Of a DNA stretch of 64,000 bases, positions 34,347 through 43,299 are shown piece by piece. The DNA is taken from contig NZ_CP016447.1 of NCBI RefSeq assembly GCF_001714725.1, forward strand, positions 620,001 to 684,000, given 5' to 3'. Source of the DNA: Acidovorax sp. RAC01. GTDB taxonomy: Bacteria > Pseudomonadota > Gammaproteobacteria > Burkholderiales > Burkholderiaceae_C. The position numbers and the translations under genes are program-made. Positions within the stretch are counted from its first letter, which is position 1, and every line of letters begins with the position of its first letter. The notes beneath the pieces are model-generated. The model was not told where the DNA came from, did no database searches, and saw only the letters and a program-made list of their open reading frames with translations.

Positions 34347-35135
34347 TCAGTCCACGGCAAGGCGCTGAACCATCTGAAAGTCACCGCTGGCGTGGTCATA
34401 GTCCCAGCGCGCTGCATGGCGCCCCCTGCCGGTGGCAGACGCGCCCGACGCCTCAGTCGTCAGGACCACCAGGCTGTTGGGGCTGCCATGCCGCAACCGG
34501 TGCGATACCGCGGTGCCCGCGCGGCTCACCCAGACCCCGGGCGGAGCCAGCATGAGGCCAGGGTCATGCGCATGCCCCGACAGCAGCATCCGCGCCCCGG
34601 CTGCTTGCCAGCGCTGCACGGCCTCCTCGGCACGGTGGGGGCGATGCGCCCGGTCCTGCGCATCGCGCGGCACCAGGGGGTGGTGGCAGGTGACGATGGG
34701 CCAGGCGCCCGGCGGGGCCTTCGCCAGCAAACCGGCCACATGCGCGATCTGGGCCGACGACAGCGAGCCCCGTTCGTGCCGCCAGGGGCGTGTGGTGTCC
34801 ACCCCCACCACGTAGAAATCGCCCGCCTGGCGCACCATTTCATGCTCCAGCCCAAACTGGTCCGCAAAGCGCTCGTACGCGCGGCCCCAGCGCATCCACC
34901 AGGCGTACAGCGGGATGTCGTGGTTGCCTGCCAGCACCAGCGTGGAGCGGGCCTGCAGCCCGCGGATAAAGCGCGAGGCCTGCTCGAACTGCAGGGCGGT
35001 GGCGCGCTGGGTGAGGTCTCCGGACACCACCACCATGGACACCGGCAGCCGCAGCGCCAGCCGCTGCACGGCGGCACACACATCGGGGTCGTGTGCGCCG
35101 AAGTGCAGGTCAGACAAGTGCATCAGGGACGACAT
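34347..35135 (-). CDS. Calcineurin-like metallophosphoesterase
   Basis: 262 aa. All metal-site motifs are present in order: MHLSDLHFG, SGDLTQRA, AGNHD, VTCHHPLVP, LLSGHAHD. Start at 35135 (MSSLMHLSDLHFG) is chosen because the open frame upstream is low-complexity. It lies 121 bp downstream of the lipid-kinase gene on the same strand, so it may share its transcript. Substrate unknown; cAMP phosphodiesterase-like enzymes share this pattern. Confidence 0.88.
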   Translation of the reverse strand: MSSLMHLSDLHFGAHDPDVCAAVQRLALRLPVSMVVVSGDLTQRATALQFEQASRFIRGLQARSTLVLAGNHDIPLYAWWMRWGRAYERFADQFGLEHEMVRQAGDFYVVGVDTTRPWRHERGSLSSAQIAHVAGLLAKAPPGAWPIVTCHHPLVPRDAQDRAHRPHRAEEAVQRWQAAGARMLLSGHAHDPGLMLAPPGVWVSRAGTAVSHRLRHGSPNSLVVLTTEASGASATGRGRHAARWDYDHASGDFQMVQRLAVD

Positions 35136-35256
35136 CTTGGAAAGCGGCGGTGCAGAGGGGCAGGTGTGTTCGGAGGTTTTCCGCAATCGGCGGGTACAGC
35201 TGCCGTGTTGCGCCTGGCTGGGTGCGGCGTGGTGCAGCCTGTGCGGCCCCGCCAGC

Positions 35257-36342
35257 CTACACCGGCAGCAGCCCGCCGGCCACAGGGGGCGCGGCCACAG
35301 GCAATTCGGCCGATGCCCCAGCCTGTGCGGGCGGGCGCTCGGCTGCGCCTTCGTCGTCCCGTACCAGCGTTTGCGGCGTGACCAGCCACAGCGGGCGCGC
35401 ACCCACCCGAAAGTGCAGCGGCGGGGCCATCCACTCGCGCTCGCCATCAAAAGCGAGCTTCACCTGCGGCGGCTTCCAGCTGGCGGGCGCCACGGTGAAC
35501 TCCGTGCAAGCCATGCTGACCACGGCCTTGTCGCGGTCGAGCCTGCCTGTAGCAGCGTTCCACATGGTGCGCGCCACGGCCCACCGCCCCTGCGGTTGCA
35601 GCAGGACCACACCCAGCCGCCCGCCATCGGCCACCACGCGCGCCTGGGGCAGGCCCATGCGGTCCAGCTGCAGCGGGTTGTTGCCTACAAACAGCGTGGT
35701 GACCAGGTGCTCCTCCTGCTGCGCAGGGGCGCCCTCATGGGCCTTGACGACGACGCGCCAGCGGCGGCCCGAGGCAGGGCGGAACATGCTCCAGATGGCA
35801 GCGGCCACCGCCACCATGCGCGACCGGCCAAAGCGCTTGGAGGCCATTTCGCGCTCGGCCAGCAGCTTGGGGTATACGCCCACGCTGGCATTGACCACGA
35901 ACATGCGCTGGTTCACAAAACCCACCTGCACCGGGCGCATGTGGCCGTCGCGCAGTGCAGCAAGCATGTCCTGCACGGCCACCTCGGGTTCCAGCGCCAG
36001 CCCGTGTTCGCGGCTGAAATAGTTGAAAGTGCCCATGGGCAGCACCCCGACGGGTACGTTGGCGCGCAGGGCTGCCGCCGCCACGGCGTTGATCGTGCCG
36101 TCGCCCCCCGCAGCCACCACCAGGCCGTGGTCGTCGCGGGCGGCCTGCGCAGCGCGCTCTGCCAGCCCCACGATGTCCGCGCGCTGGTCGGGCACATGCC
36201 ACACCACGTTGTGCTCCTGCAGGGCCTGCACGTTTTCCAGCCGGTCGCGCAGTGCCTGCAAATCGGCGCCCGGGCGGCGTGGCACCACCAGGTGGATGGT
36301 GCCGCCGGGGCGCAGGGTCAGGGGACGTTCAGGGGTGGTCAT
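35257..36342 (-). CDS. Diacylglycerol kinase-family lipid kinase
   Basis: 361 aa. DAGK catalytic domain with VVAAGGDGTINAV (phosphate-binding GGDGT), GVLPMGTFNYFSR and a C-terminal domain containing LFVGNNPLQ, matching the YegS/BmrU family. No membrane segment. ATG 36342. It phosphorylates a lipid alcohol such as diacylglycerol or undecaprenol (family knowledge). A PAP2 lipid phosphatase is encoded divergently 526 bp away, so opposing lipid phosphorylation and dephosphorylation activities are neighbours. Confidence 0.88.
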   Translation of the reverse strand: MTTPERPLTLRPGGTIHLVVPRRPGADLQALRDRLENVQALQEHNVVWHVPDQRADIVGLAERAAQAARDDHGLVVAAGGDGTINAVAAAALRANVPVGVLPMGTFNYFSREHGLALEPEVAVQDMLAALRDGHMRPVQVGFVNQRMFVVNASVGVYPKLLAEREMASKRFGRSRMVAVAAAIWSMFRPASGRRWRVVVKAHEGAPAQQEEHLVTTLFVGNNPLQLDRMGLPQARVVADGGRLGVVLLQPQGRWAVARTMWNAATGRLDRDKAVVSMACTEFTVAPASWKPPQVKLAFDGEREWMAPPLHFRVGARPLWLVTPQTLVRDDEGAAERPPAQAGASAELPVAAPPVAGGLLPV

Positions 36343-36868
36343 GGTGCGTCGTCAAGGGAATCGGTTGGCGCGGGATGCCGGGCCGGCTGGCATTTCGGGG
36401 CGCGGCAGATGCGTACAAACCCGCATGGGCTGTCTGCGCATGCCCGGGCATCCACGTCCGCTATCGTGCATGCACGGGATGCAGCGCGCAGCCGGTACCG
36501 GCGCCTTTGCATTGTCAGCGCCAGCCGACAAGCTGACCGCGAAGGGAGGCCCAATCCACGGGCCGGCAATCGTCTTGCATTCCGTCCATTTCTTCGCGAC
36601 TGTGCGCCAAAGATGCTGCCACCGTCAGACATTCACCCATTTCGCACCGGGTTGTGCGCCACCACGTTAAAAATCCGGGGGGGAGAAAAGTCCACCCGCT
36701 GCACTGCTGCGATGTCATCGCAGCGTTCCCGCAGACAGGTGGCCGGGATCTGCCTGCAGGTGCGAGCAGGTCTGCTGCAGCCCCGCGTGGCGGGTCTGTT
36801 CCTTTCCCGCCCTTCCCAATCGCCGAAATGTTTCGTCCCCCTTCCGCCCATCGCCCGAAAGCTCACCC
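36343..36868. promoter_or_regulatory. 526-bp divergent intergenic region; one perfect inverted repeat
   Basis: No gene was found between the lipid kinase and PAP2 genes. The only structure noticed is GCTGCGATG-T-CATCGCAGC at 36706-36724, a perfect 9-bp inverted repeat about 145 bp before the PAP2 start that could be an operator. Confidence 0.35.
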
Positions 36869-37723
36869 ATGACAGACACCGTACAAGCGTTCCCCCTAGC
36901 CACCTTGCTGGCCCAGCACCCCGTGGCATGGTGGCTGGTCGGCATGGCCGCCGGGAGCTTGCTCGCACTGGGTGGCCTTGCCGCGCTGGGCGCGCTGCGC
37001 AGGTCTGGCAAGCGCTGGTGGCCGGCCACACTGGACCCGATGCAGGCGCGCTGGGTGCTGGTGGGCGCAATGGCAGCGAGCGCCTGCGCCTTGTTGCTGG
37101 GCGGTACGGTGATGGCCGAGCTGGCCGAATCGTGGCGCGACGATAGCACCCGAGGCTGGGGTGCTTTCGACGATGCCGTGGCGGTCGGCCTGCAAGCCGG
37201 CGCCAGCATGGCTGCGCTGCAGCTGTTTGCCACGCTGACCCACCTGGGCGACAAATGGACGCTCTCGGCGGTGGCCGTGGGGGTGGCTGCGGCACTGTGG
37301 CTGCGCCAGCACCGGCTGCTGGCCATTGGCTGGCTGGTGGCGCTGGCAGGCAACGGGTTTCTGACGCGCGTGCTCAAGAGCCTGTTCGAGCGCGTGCGGC
37401 CCGAGCATGTGCACGGCGTGGCCACGGCCGACGGGTACAGCTTTCCCAGCGGGCACACCAGCGCATCGATGGTGGCCTTCACGATGCTGGCCTATCTGGC
37501 CACGCGGCTGCTGCAGCCGCGCTGGCATGTCCCGGTGGCGATTGCGGCTGGGGCGGCCATCTTTACCACCGGCTGGAGCCGCGTGGTGCTGCAGGTGCAC
37601 TACGTGAGCGACGTGCTGGCTGGCTGGGTGCTGGGCGGCGTATGGGCGCTGTGCACGGTACTGATCATGGAAAGCATTTCGCACTGGCGCCACGCAGCGC
37701 GGACCATGCCAGCGACGGACTGA
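36869..37723 (+). CDS. PAP2-family phosphatase, membrane-bound
   Basis: 284 aa with about six hydrophobic segments. The three PAP2 motifs are intact: KSLFERVRP, YSFPSGHTS, and SRVVLQVHYVSDVLAG. The active site faces the periplasm in this family, which dephosphorylates lipid phosphates such as phosphatidic acid or undecaprenyl pyrophosphate. Residues before ~90 form extra hydrophobic helices. ATG 36869. It converges on urtE. Confidence 0.92.
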   Translation: MTDTVQAFPLATLLAQHPVAWWLVGMAAGSLLALGGLAALGALRRSGKRWWPATLDPMQARWVLVGAMAASACALLLGGTVMAELAESWRDDSTRGWGAFDDAVAVGLQAGASMAALQLFATLTHLGDKWTLSAVAVGVAAALWLRQHRLLAIGWLVALAGNGFLTRVLKSLFERVRPEHVHGVATADGYSFPSGHTSASMVAFTMLAYLATRLLQPRWHVPVAIAAGAAIFTTGWSRVVLQVHYVSDVLAGWVLGGVWALCTVLIMESISHWRHAARTMPATD

Positions 37724-37824
37724 GATACTGGCGCAGGACCGCTCGCGGTCACCAAACGCGGCATGCTGCACCCCGGCCGCATCGTGCAAAGCACCAGCGT
37801 TGGCGTCACGCTGGCCAGCGTGCC

Positions 37825-38517
37825 TCAGATCGCGACCAGGTTGCGGATGCCCTTGGCCTCCATCTCGCTGCCGGGGCCGCGCGCGATGACTTCGCCGCGC
37901 TCCATCACCAGGTACTCGTCGGCCAGCTCCTGCGCAAAGTCGTAGTACTGCTCGCACAGCAGGATCGCCATCTCGCCCTGGTCGGCGAGCATGCGAATCA
38001 CGCGACCGATGTCCTTGATGATGCTGGGCTGGATGCCCTCGGTGGGCTCGTCCAGGATGAGCAGGCGCGGGCCGGGGGCCAGGGCGCGCGCAATGGCCAG
38101 CTGCTGCTGCTGGCCGCCTGAGAGATCCCCCCCCCTGCGCTTGAGCATTTGATGGAGCACGGGGAAGAGTTCGTACAGGTGCGGGGGAACGGGGGTGGAG
38201 CCACTTTTGTAGGCCAGGCCCATGCGCAGGTTTTCTTCTACGGTGAGGCGGCCGAAGATCTCGCGGCCTTGCGGCACAAAGCCGATGCCGGCGCGGGCGC
38301 GGTCGTACGGTGTGGCCTTGTCGATGGGTTTGCCGTCGAACTGGATGCTGCCGCTCTTGATGGGCACCAGGCCCATGAGGCTTTTGAGCAGCGTGGTCTT
38401 GCCCACGCCGTTGCGGCCCAGCAGGACGGTGACTTTGCCGGGGGCGGCGGTCAGGCTCACGTCGCGCAGGATGTGGGAGCCGCCGTAGTACTGGTTGATG
38501 TTTTGGACGGTGAGCAT
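37825..38517 (-). CDS. urtE: Urea ABC transporter ATP-binding subunit UrtE
   Basis: 230 aa. LivF-like ATPase: Walker A GRNGVGKTT, signature LSGGQQQQLAIARAL, Walker B LLILDEPTEGIQPS, switch region ILLCEQYYDFA. The GIQPSII and EQYYDFA details fit UrtE. Last gene of the urt set, but a 1,025-bp gap holding a repeat element separates it from urtD, so it may be expressed at a different level. ATG 38517. Confidence 0.93.
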   Translation of the reverse strand: MLTVQNINQYYGGSHILRDVSLTAAPGKVTVLLGRNGVGKTTLLKSLMGLVPIKSGSIQFDGKPIDKATPYDRARAGIGFVPQGREIFGRLTVEENLRMGLAYKSGSTPVPPHLYELFPVLHQMLKRRGGDLSGGQQQQLAIARALAPGPRLLILDEPTEGIQPSIIKDIGRVIRMLADQGEMAILLCEQYYDFAQELADEYLVMERGEVIARGPGSEMEAKGIRNLVAI

Positions 38518-38555
38518 GGTGGTTTTTGAGTGTTTTGGGCTGCCAGGGCTTGTTC

Positions 38556-38591
38556 CTTAAGCGCCCGTAGCTATATTTTTAATAGTGTTTG
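38556..38591. repeat. AT-rich intergenic element (member d)
   Basis: AAGCGCCCGTAGCTATATTT then TTAATAGTG, a shorter relative of the AT-rich family, 38 bp upstream of urtE. Confidence 0.45.
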
Positions 38592-38595
38592 CAGC

Positions 38596-38709
38596 CGTTC
38601 GGGCTGGGGGCATCGAAGCCAGGGCGCCACTCCCCCGCCCGTTCGGGCTGAGTCTGTCGAAGCCTGGGTACCGCCCCAGTCCGTTCGGGCTGAGCTTGTC
38701 GAAGCCTGG
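38596..38709 (+). repeat. GTTCGGGCTGAGC repeats at the left flank of element copy 2
   Basis: Three units, at 38596 (diverged), 38641 and 38683, of the same sequence as 6333-6486. Inverted units at 39424-39450 and 39469-39500 lie on the other side of the element, so the repeats bracket copy 2 in opposite orientations. Confidence 0.8.
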
Positions 38710-38716
38710 TTTTTTC

Positions 38717-39416
38717 GTGGTTACCGCGTGCCCGTGCTGAGGGCGGAGGCCGGGAGTCGCCCGGCGTGCGAGTAACTTTCTTTCGCGTCGCCGAAAGAAA
38801 GTCACCAAAGAAAGGGCGACCCCACTGTCTGCGTCCCTGCGCTCCGCTTCGGGCAACCTGCGGTGCTCGGGTTTGGCGGGGTCTCGCTCGAACTCGCTTC
38901 GCTCAGACAATCGCGAGCCCTGATCCGCCAAACCCTGCGCTCCTCGGCGCATACAGAGGGGAGTGGGAGCGGACATCCATTCGGGCCTTTGCTTCGCTCG
39001 GCCCCACTTCGCGGGCGCGAGCGCCTCGCGCAGCCAAGCGCCGTTGGCGCTTGGCGCGGCCCATGCCGGGCCGAGCGCAGCGATGACCCGTGTGGCTGTT
39101 CGGATGTTCGGTGCCCCACCCCCTTCTGGCTGCGCATGCGCCGGGGCGGTTGCGGGGTGGCAGTCGCGCCAGTGCGCGGCTGCTTCGTCAACTGACTCTC
39201 CGCGGCTGTCCGAGCGGCGCTGCGCAGCAGCAAAGCGAGTTCCGCGGCGCACCCCGCAATCGCCACGGCGCAGGTTTGCCCCGCAGCGAAGCGAAGGGGT
39301 CGCAGACTGGGGGTCGCCTTTTCTTTGCTTACTTTCTTTTGGCGAAGCAAAAGAAAGTGAGTCGCGCGCCGGGCGACTCCCGGCTTCCGCCCTGAACAAA
39401 GGCACGCAGTAACCAC
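38717..39416. repeat. 0.7 kb non-coding element with long terminal inverted repeats, copy 2, between urtD and urtE
   Basis: Same ends as copy 1: GTGGTTACCGCGTGCC at the left, GGCACGCAGTAACCACC at the right, with internal GGGAGTCGCCCGGCG and its inverse CGCCGGGCGACTCCCGG, plus CTTTCTTTCG/CGAAAGAAAG hairpins. Blocks of 20-60 bases are identical to 6493-7240, and the remainder is closely similar. ORFs here are translations of the repeat. It occupies most of the 38,518-39,542 gap and interrupts an operon that is normally contiguous. Confidence 0.85.
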
Positions 39417-39423
39417 CGCTAAA

Positions 39424-39500
39424 CCAGGCTTCGACAAGCTCAGCCCGACCAGTCACTAAGCAGCGCCGAAGCTTCGACAAGCTCAGCCGGAACGGATATC
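39424..39500 (-). repeat. Inverted GTTCGGGCTGAGC repeats at the right flank of element copy 2
   Basis: AGGCTTCGACAAGCTCAGCC at 39427 and a second unit from 39470 (GCTTCGACAAGCTCAGCCGG) are the reverse complement of the left-flank units. Confidence 0.75.
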
Positions 39501-39542
39501 GGGCAGCCAGAAGACAAAAGACGCAGATGCGGCACACCACCA

Positions 39543-40418
39543 TCACCGCCCCAGATAAACCTCAATCACCCGCTCATCCGCCTGCACCTGATCCAGCGTC
39601 CCCTCGGCCAGCACCGACCCATCGCACAGCACCGTCACCTTCTCCGAGATGGTGCGGATGAACCCCATGTCATGCTCCACCACCATCAGCGAATGTTTTC
39701 CCTTGAGGGTGAGAAACAGCTCCGCCGTGCGCGCCGTCTCTTCATCTGTCATGCCCGCTACAGGCTCGTCCAGCAGCAACAGCTTGGGGTCCTGCATCAG
39801 CAACATGCCAATCTCCAGCCACTGCTTTTGCCCGTGGCTCAGATTGCCCGACTGGCGCGTCACGCTATCGGCCAGGTGGATGGTGTGCAACACATCGGCC
39901 AGCCGGTCCGACTGCGCCGAATCGAGCTTGAAGAACATGCTCGACTTCACGCCCTTGTGCGTCTTGAGCGCCAGCTCCAGGTTTTCGAACACGCTGAGCT
40001 GCTCGAACACCGTGGGCTTTTGAAACTTGCGGCCGATGCCCAGGCTGGCAATCTCGGGCTCGTTGTGGCGCAGCAGGTCGATGGTGGAGCCAAAGAACAC
40101 CGTGCCTTTTTGCGGCCGAGTCTTGCCGGTGATGATGTCCATCATCGTCGTCTTGCCCGCGCCGTTGGGGCCGATGATGCAGCGCAGTTCGCCCGGGGCG
40201 ATGTCCAGACTCAGGCCGTTGATGGCCTTGAAGCCGTCAAAGCTCACATGCACGTCCTCCAGGTACAGGATGCGGCCGTGGGTCACGTCCACTTCGCCCG
40301 GGGTGGCGATGCGCGAGAAACCTGCCACGCGCCCGCCTGACTCGGTTTGTCCGGCAGATACAGGCGCCAGCTTTGCCTGGATACGCCGTGCGCCTTCTTC
40401 CATCAGGTCGGGCGTCAT
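39543..40418 (-). CDS. urtD: Urea ABC transporter ATP-binding subunit UrtD
   Basis: 291 aa. LivG-like ATPase: Walker A GPNGAGKTTMMD, signature SHGQKQWLEIGMLL (the 'SHGQKQW' form is typical of UrtD), Walker B LLLDEPVAGMTDEE, switch His VVEHDMGF. ATG 40418 overlaps the urtC stop by four bases (ATGA), implying translational coupling; the longer frame upstream only reads through urtC. With UrtE it powers urea uptake. Confidence 0.94.
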   Translation of the reverse strand: MTPDLMEEGARRIQAKLAPVSAGQTESGGRVAGFSRIATPGEVDVTHGRILYLEDVHVSFDGFKAINGLSLDIAPGELRCIIGPNGAGKTTMMDIITGKTRPQKGTVFFGSTIDLLRHNEPEIASLGIGRKFQKPTVFEQLSVFENLELALKTHKGVKSSMFFKLDSAQSDRLADVLHTIHLADSVTRQSGNLSHGQKQWLEIGMLLMQDPKLLLLDEPVAGMTDEETARTAELFLTLKGKHSLMVVEHDMGFIRTISEKVTVLCDGSVLAEGTLDQVQADERVIEVYLGR

Positions 40419-41542
40419 TGCGCAGCTCCCTTCTTGTCCTTCAACTTCTTGACCAGGCCCACCACCCCGTTCGGCAAAAACAGCGTGACGGCGATGAACA
40501 GCGCACCCAGAAAGTACAGCCAGAACTCCGGCGCCGTCACGGTGAGCCAGCTCTTGGCACCGTTGACGATGAAGGCCCCCACAATGGGCCCAATCAGCGT
40601 GGCGCGCCCGCCCACGGCCGCCCACACTGCTATTTCGATGGAGTTGGCGGCGCTCATCTCACCGGGGTTGATGATGCCGACCTGCGGCACATACAAAGCG
40701 CCCGCCACGCCGCACATCATGGCGCTGATGGTCCAGATGGTGAGCTTGTAAGGCAGCGGCGAGTAGCCCGAGAACATGACCCGGCTCTCGGCATCGCGCA
40801 CGGCCTGCAGCACCCGGCCAAACTTGCTGCGCACCAGCCAGCGGGCCAGCAAGAAGAACCCCAGCAGCGCCAGCCCGGTCAGCACAAACAGCGTCATGCG
40901 CATATTCTGCGTGGCCAGCGGCATGCCCAGGATCCGCTTGAAATCGGTAAAACCGTTGTTGCCGCCAAAGCCCGTTTCGTTGCGAAAGAACAGCAGCATG
41001 GCTGCGTACGTCATGGCCTGCGTGATGATGGAAAAGTACACACCCTTGATGCGCGAGCGGAAGGCAAAGTAGCCGAACACGAACGCGATCACGCCCGGCA
41101 CAGCCACGATGAGGATCAGCGTGGCGATGAAGCTGTCGGACAGCGCCCAGTGCCAGGGCAGTTCTTTCCAGTCGAGGAACACCATGAAGTCGGGCAGGTC
41201 GCTCTTGTAGTTGCCGTCGCGGCCGATCTGGCGCATGAGGTACATGCCCATCACATAGCCACCCAGCGCAAAGAACAGGCCATGGCCCAGGCTCAGGATG
41301 CCGGTGTAGCCCCAGATGAGGTCCATGGCCAGCGCGCAGATGGCGTAGCACATGATCTTGCCGAGCAGTGCCACGGCGTAGTCCGACAGGTGGAACAGGC
41401 TGCCTGCGGGTACCCACAGGTTGAGCACGGGAGCCACAGCGCACACCACGATGAGCGCCACGATGAAGGCCGACCAGCCACCGCGCGTGAGCAGCGGCGC
41501 GGGTGCGGGCAGTTGGATGGAGGTAGGAGATGGAGTCGTCAT
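40415..41542 (-). CDS. urtC: Urea ABC transporter permease UrtC
   Basis: 375 aa. LivM-like membrane subunit with ~10 hydrophobic segments: AICALAMDLIWGYTGILSLGHGLFFALGGYVMGMY, FRSRIKGVYFSIITQAMTYAAML and QAVRDAESRVMFSGYSP. ATG 41542 (MTTPSPTSIQLP) is chosen; the frame continues upstream through urtB without conserved sequence. It lies 20 bp after the urtB stop and overlaps urtD by 4 bp. Confidence 0.94.
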   Translation of the reverse strand: MTTPSPTSIQLPAPAPLLTRGGWSAFIVALIVVCAVAPVLNLWVPAGSLFHLSDYAVALLGKIMCYAICALAMDLIWGYTGILSLGHGLFFALGGYVMGMYLMRQIGRDGNYKSDLPDFMVFLDWKELPWHWALSDSFIATLILIVAVPGVIAFVFGYFAFRSRIKGVYFSIITQAMTYAAMLLFFRNETGFGGNNGFTDFKRILGMPLATQNMRMTLFVLTGLALLGFFLLARWLVRSKFGRVLQAVRDAESRVMFSGYSPLPYKLTIWTISAMMCGVAGALYVPQVGIINPGEMSAANSIEIAVWAAVGGRATLIGPIVGAFIVNGAKSWLTVTAPEFWLYFLGALFIAVTLFLPNGVVGLVKKLKDKKGAAQ

Positions 41543-41562
41543 GATGGTTGTCGCGTGGCTAC

Positions 41563-43143
41563 TCAATCTGCCGTGCGGCCCTTGACCGCGAAGATGCCCT
41601 GGGGCCGCTTCTGGATGAAGATGATGATGAACACCAGCACCGCGATCTTGGCCAGCACCGCGCCCGCCCAGCCCTCTAGGAACTTGTTGAGAATCCCCAG
41701 GCCCAGCGCGGCATACACGGTACCGGCCAGCTGACCGACGCCGCCCAGCACCACCACCATGAAGGCATCGACGATGTAGCTCTGGCCCAGGTCGGGGCCT
41801 ACATTGCCCACCTGGCTCAGCGCACAGCCCGCCAGGCCCGCAATGCCCGAGCCCAGCGCAAAGGCCATGGTGTCGATGCGCGCGGTGTTCACGCCCATGC
41901 ACGAGGCAATGGGGCGGTTTTGCGTCACACCGCGCACAAACAGGCCCAGGCGCGTGCGGGCAATCAGGTAGCCCATGCCCAGCAGCACGGCAATGGCAAA
42001 GCCGATGATGACCAGCCGGTTGTAGGGCAGCGTGAGGTTGGACAGGACCTGTACGCCGCCGCTCATCCAAGCAGGGTTTTCCACGCCCACGTTCTGCGCG
42101 CCAAAAATCGTGCGCACCAGCTGCATCAGCACCAGGCTGATACCCCAGGTGGCGAGCAATGTCTCCAGCGGGCGGCCATACAGAAAGCGCAGCACGCTGC
42201 GCTCCAGCACCGCACCCACGCAGGCTGACGCAGCAAAGGCCAGGGGAACGGCGGCGACGAGGTACCAGTCGAACGCGCCAGGGAAATATTTTTGAAAGAT
42301 GCCTTGCACCACATAGGTGGCGTACGCGCCGATCATCATCAGCTCACCATGGGCCATGTTGATCACGCCCATGAGGCCGTAGGTGATGGCCAGGCCCAGC
42401 GCCACCAGCAGCAGGATGGAGCCCAGGCTGATGCCCGAGAACGCGGCGCCCAGGCGCTCGCCCCAGGCCAGCTTGCCGTCGATGGCGCGCAGGGCTGCCT
42501 GCAGTGCGGCCTTGACTTTCGCGTCTTCCTCGACCGTGGCGCGCTCGTTGAGCAGCAGGCGCGTGTCGGGCGTAGCGCTGAGCGACAGGGCCTGTGCGGC
42601 CGCAATGCGTTGCGCAGCGTCGTCGCTGCCCAGCAGCGTGGCGGCACGCGCCAGCTCCAGCTGGGTCTTGATGCGATCGCTCGTCTCCTGCGCCAGGGCC
42701 TTGTCCAGCAGCGGCAGCCGTCCGGCATCGGGCTCGCGGGTCAGGGCCTTCGCGGCGGCCATGCGCCGGGCTTCGTCCTTGCCAAACAGCGCCAGGCCCG
42801 CCAGGGCCGTATCGATCTCGCCGCGCATGCGGTTGTTGTTGATGATGTCTTCGGCATCCGCGGGCACAGGCACCTCGGCGCCGGTCACCGGGTCCTGGCC
42901 CTTGTCGTCACGCACGATCAGAGCCTTGCCAGCGGCGATCTTCACCGCGTCATCGGCCAGCGCCTGCAAAAACGCTGCCGTGCGCTCGCCGGGCTCCGCC
43001 ACGGCCTGCTGCACGGCAGCGACCCGGTCATCGGTCTCGCCAGCGGCCATGGCCATGGCCTGCTCGGCGGTGAGGGCGTGGGCCTGGGCGGCAAAGCACA
43101 GCCACAGACAAGCGATCAGGCGGAAAAAGAGAGTGGAATGCAT
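41563..43143 (-). CDS. urtB: Urea ABC transporter permease UrtB
   Basis: 526 aa. Signal peptide (MHSTLFFRLIACLWLCFAAQ...A), a ~200-residue N-terminal extracytoplasmic domain, then a LivH-like permease domain from ~235 (ITYGLMGVINMAHGELMMIGAYATY, GRPLETLLATWGISLVLMQ, MGVNTARIDTMAFALGSGIAGLAG). The long N-terminal domain is normal for proteobacterial UrtB. It begins 156 bp after urtA, across a GC-rich palindromic repeat. Confidence 0.94.
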   Translation of the reverse strand: MHSTLFFRLIACLWLCFAAQAHALTAEQAMAMAAGETDDRVAAVQQAVAEPGERTAAFLQALADDAVKIAAGKALIVRDDKGQDPVTGAEVPVPADAEDIINNNRMRGEIDTALAGLALFGKDEARRMAAAKALTREPDAGRLPLLDKALAQETSDRIKTQLELARAATLLGSDDAAQRIAAAQALSLSATPDTRLLLNERATVEEDAKVKAALQAALRAIDGKLAWGERLGAAFSGISLGSILLLVALGLAITYGLMGVINMAHGELMMIGAYATYVVQGIFQKYFPGAFDWYLVAAVPLAFAASACVGAVLERSVLRFLYGRPLETLLATWGISLVLMQLVRTIFGAQNVGVENPAWMSGGVQVLSNLTLPYNRLVIIGFAIAVLLGMGYLIARTRLGLFVRGVTQNRPIASCMGVNTARIDTMAFALGSGIAGLAGCALSQVGNVGPDLGQSYIVDAFMVVVLGGVGQLAGTVYAALGLGILNKFLEGWAGAVLAKIAVLVFIIIFIQKRPQGIFAVKGRTAD

Positions 43144-43212
43144 GGAAGAGGCCAGTGGTTCAAAAAGCGCGCGGCCTGTGCGACGTGCACAGACCCAGGC
43201 CAGCGCCCCCGC

Positions 43213-43298
43213 GCAAGGGCCGCCCCGCCGCGCTGGGGGCGTCCCCCTCCCACGCGCAGCGTGAGAGAGGGGGAAGCGGCGCAGCCGCTCAGGGGGAG
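43213..43298. repeat. GC-rich palindromic intergenic repeat, copy B (urtA-urtB gap)
   Basis: GCAAGGGCCGCCCCGCCGCG ... AGAGAGGGGGAAGCGGCGCA ... CTCAGGGGGAGAT, the reverse complement of the repeat at 861-958. Its stem-loop just after the urtA stop could attenuate or protect the abundant binding-protein transcript (inference). Confidence 0.6.
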
Positions 43299-43299
43299 A

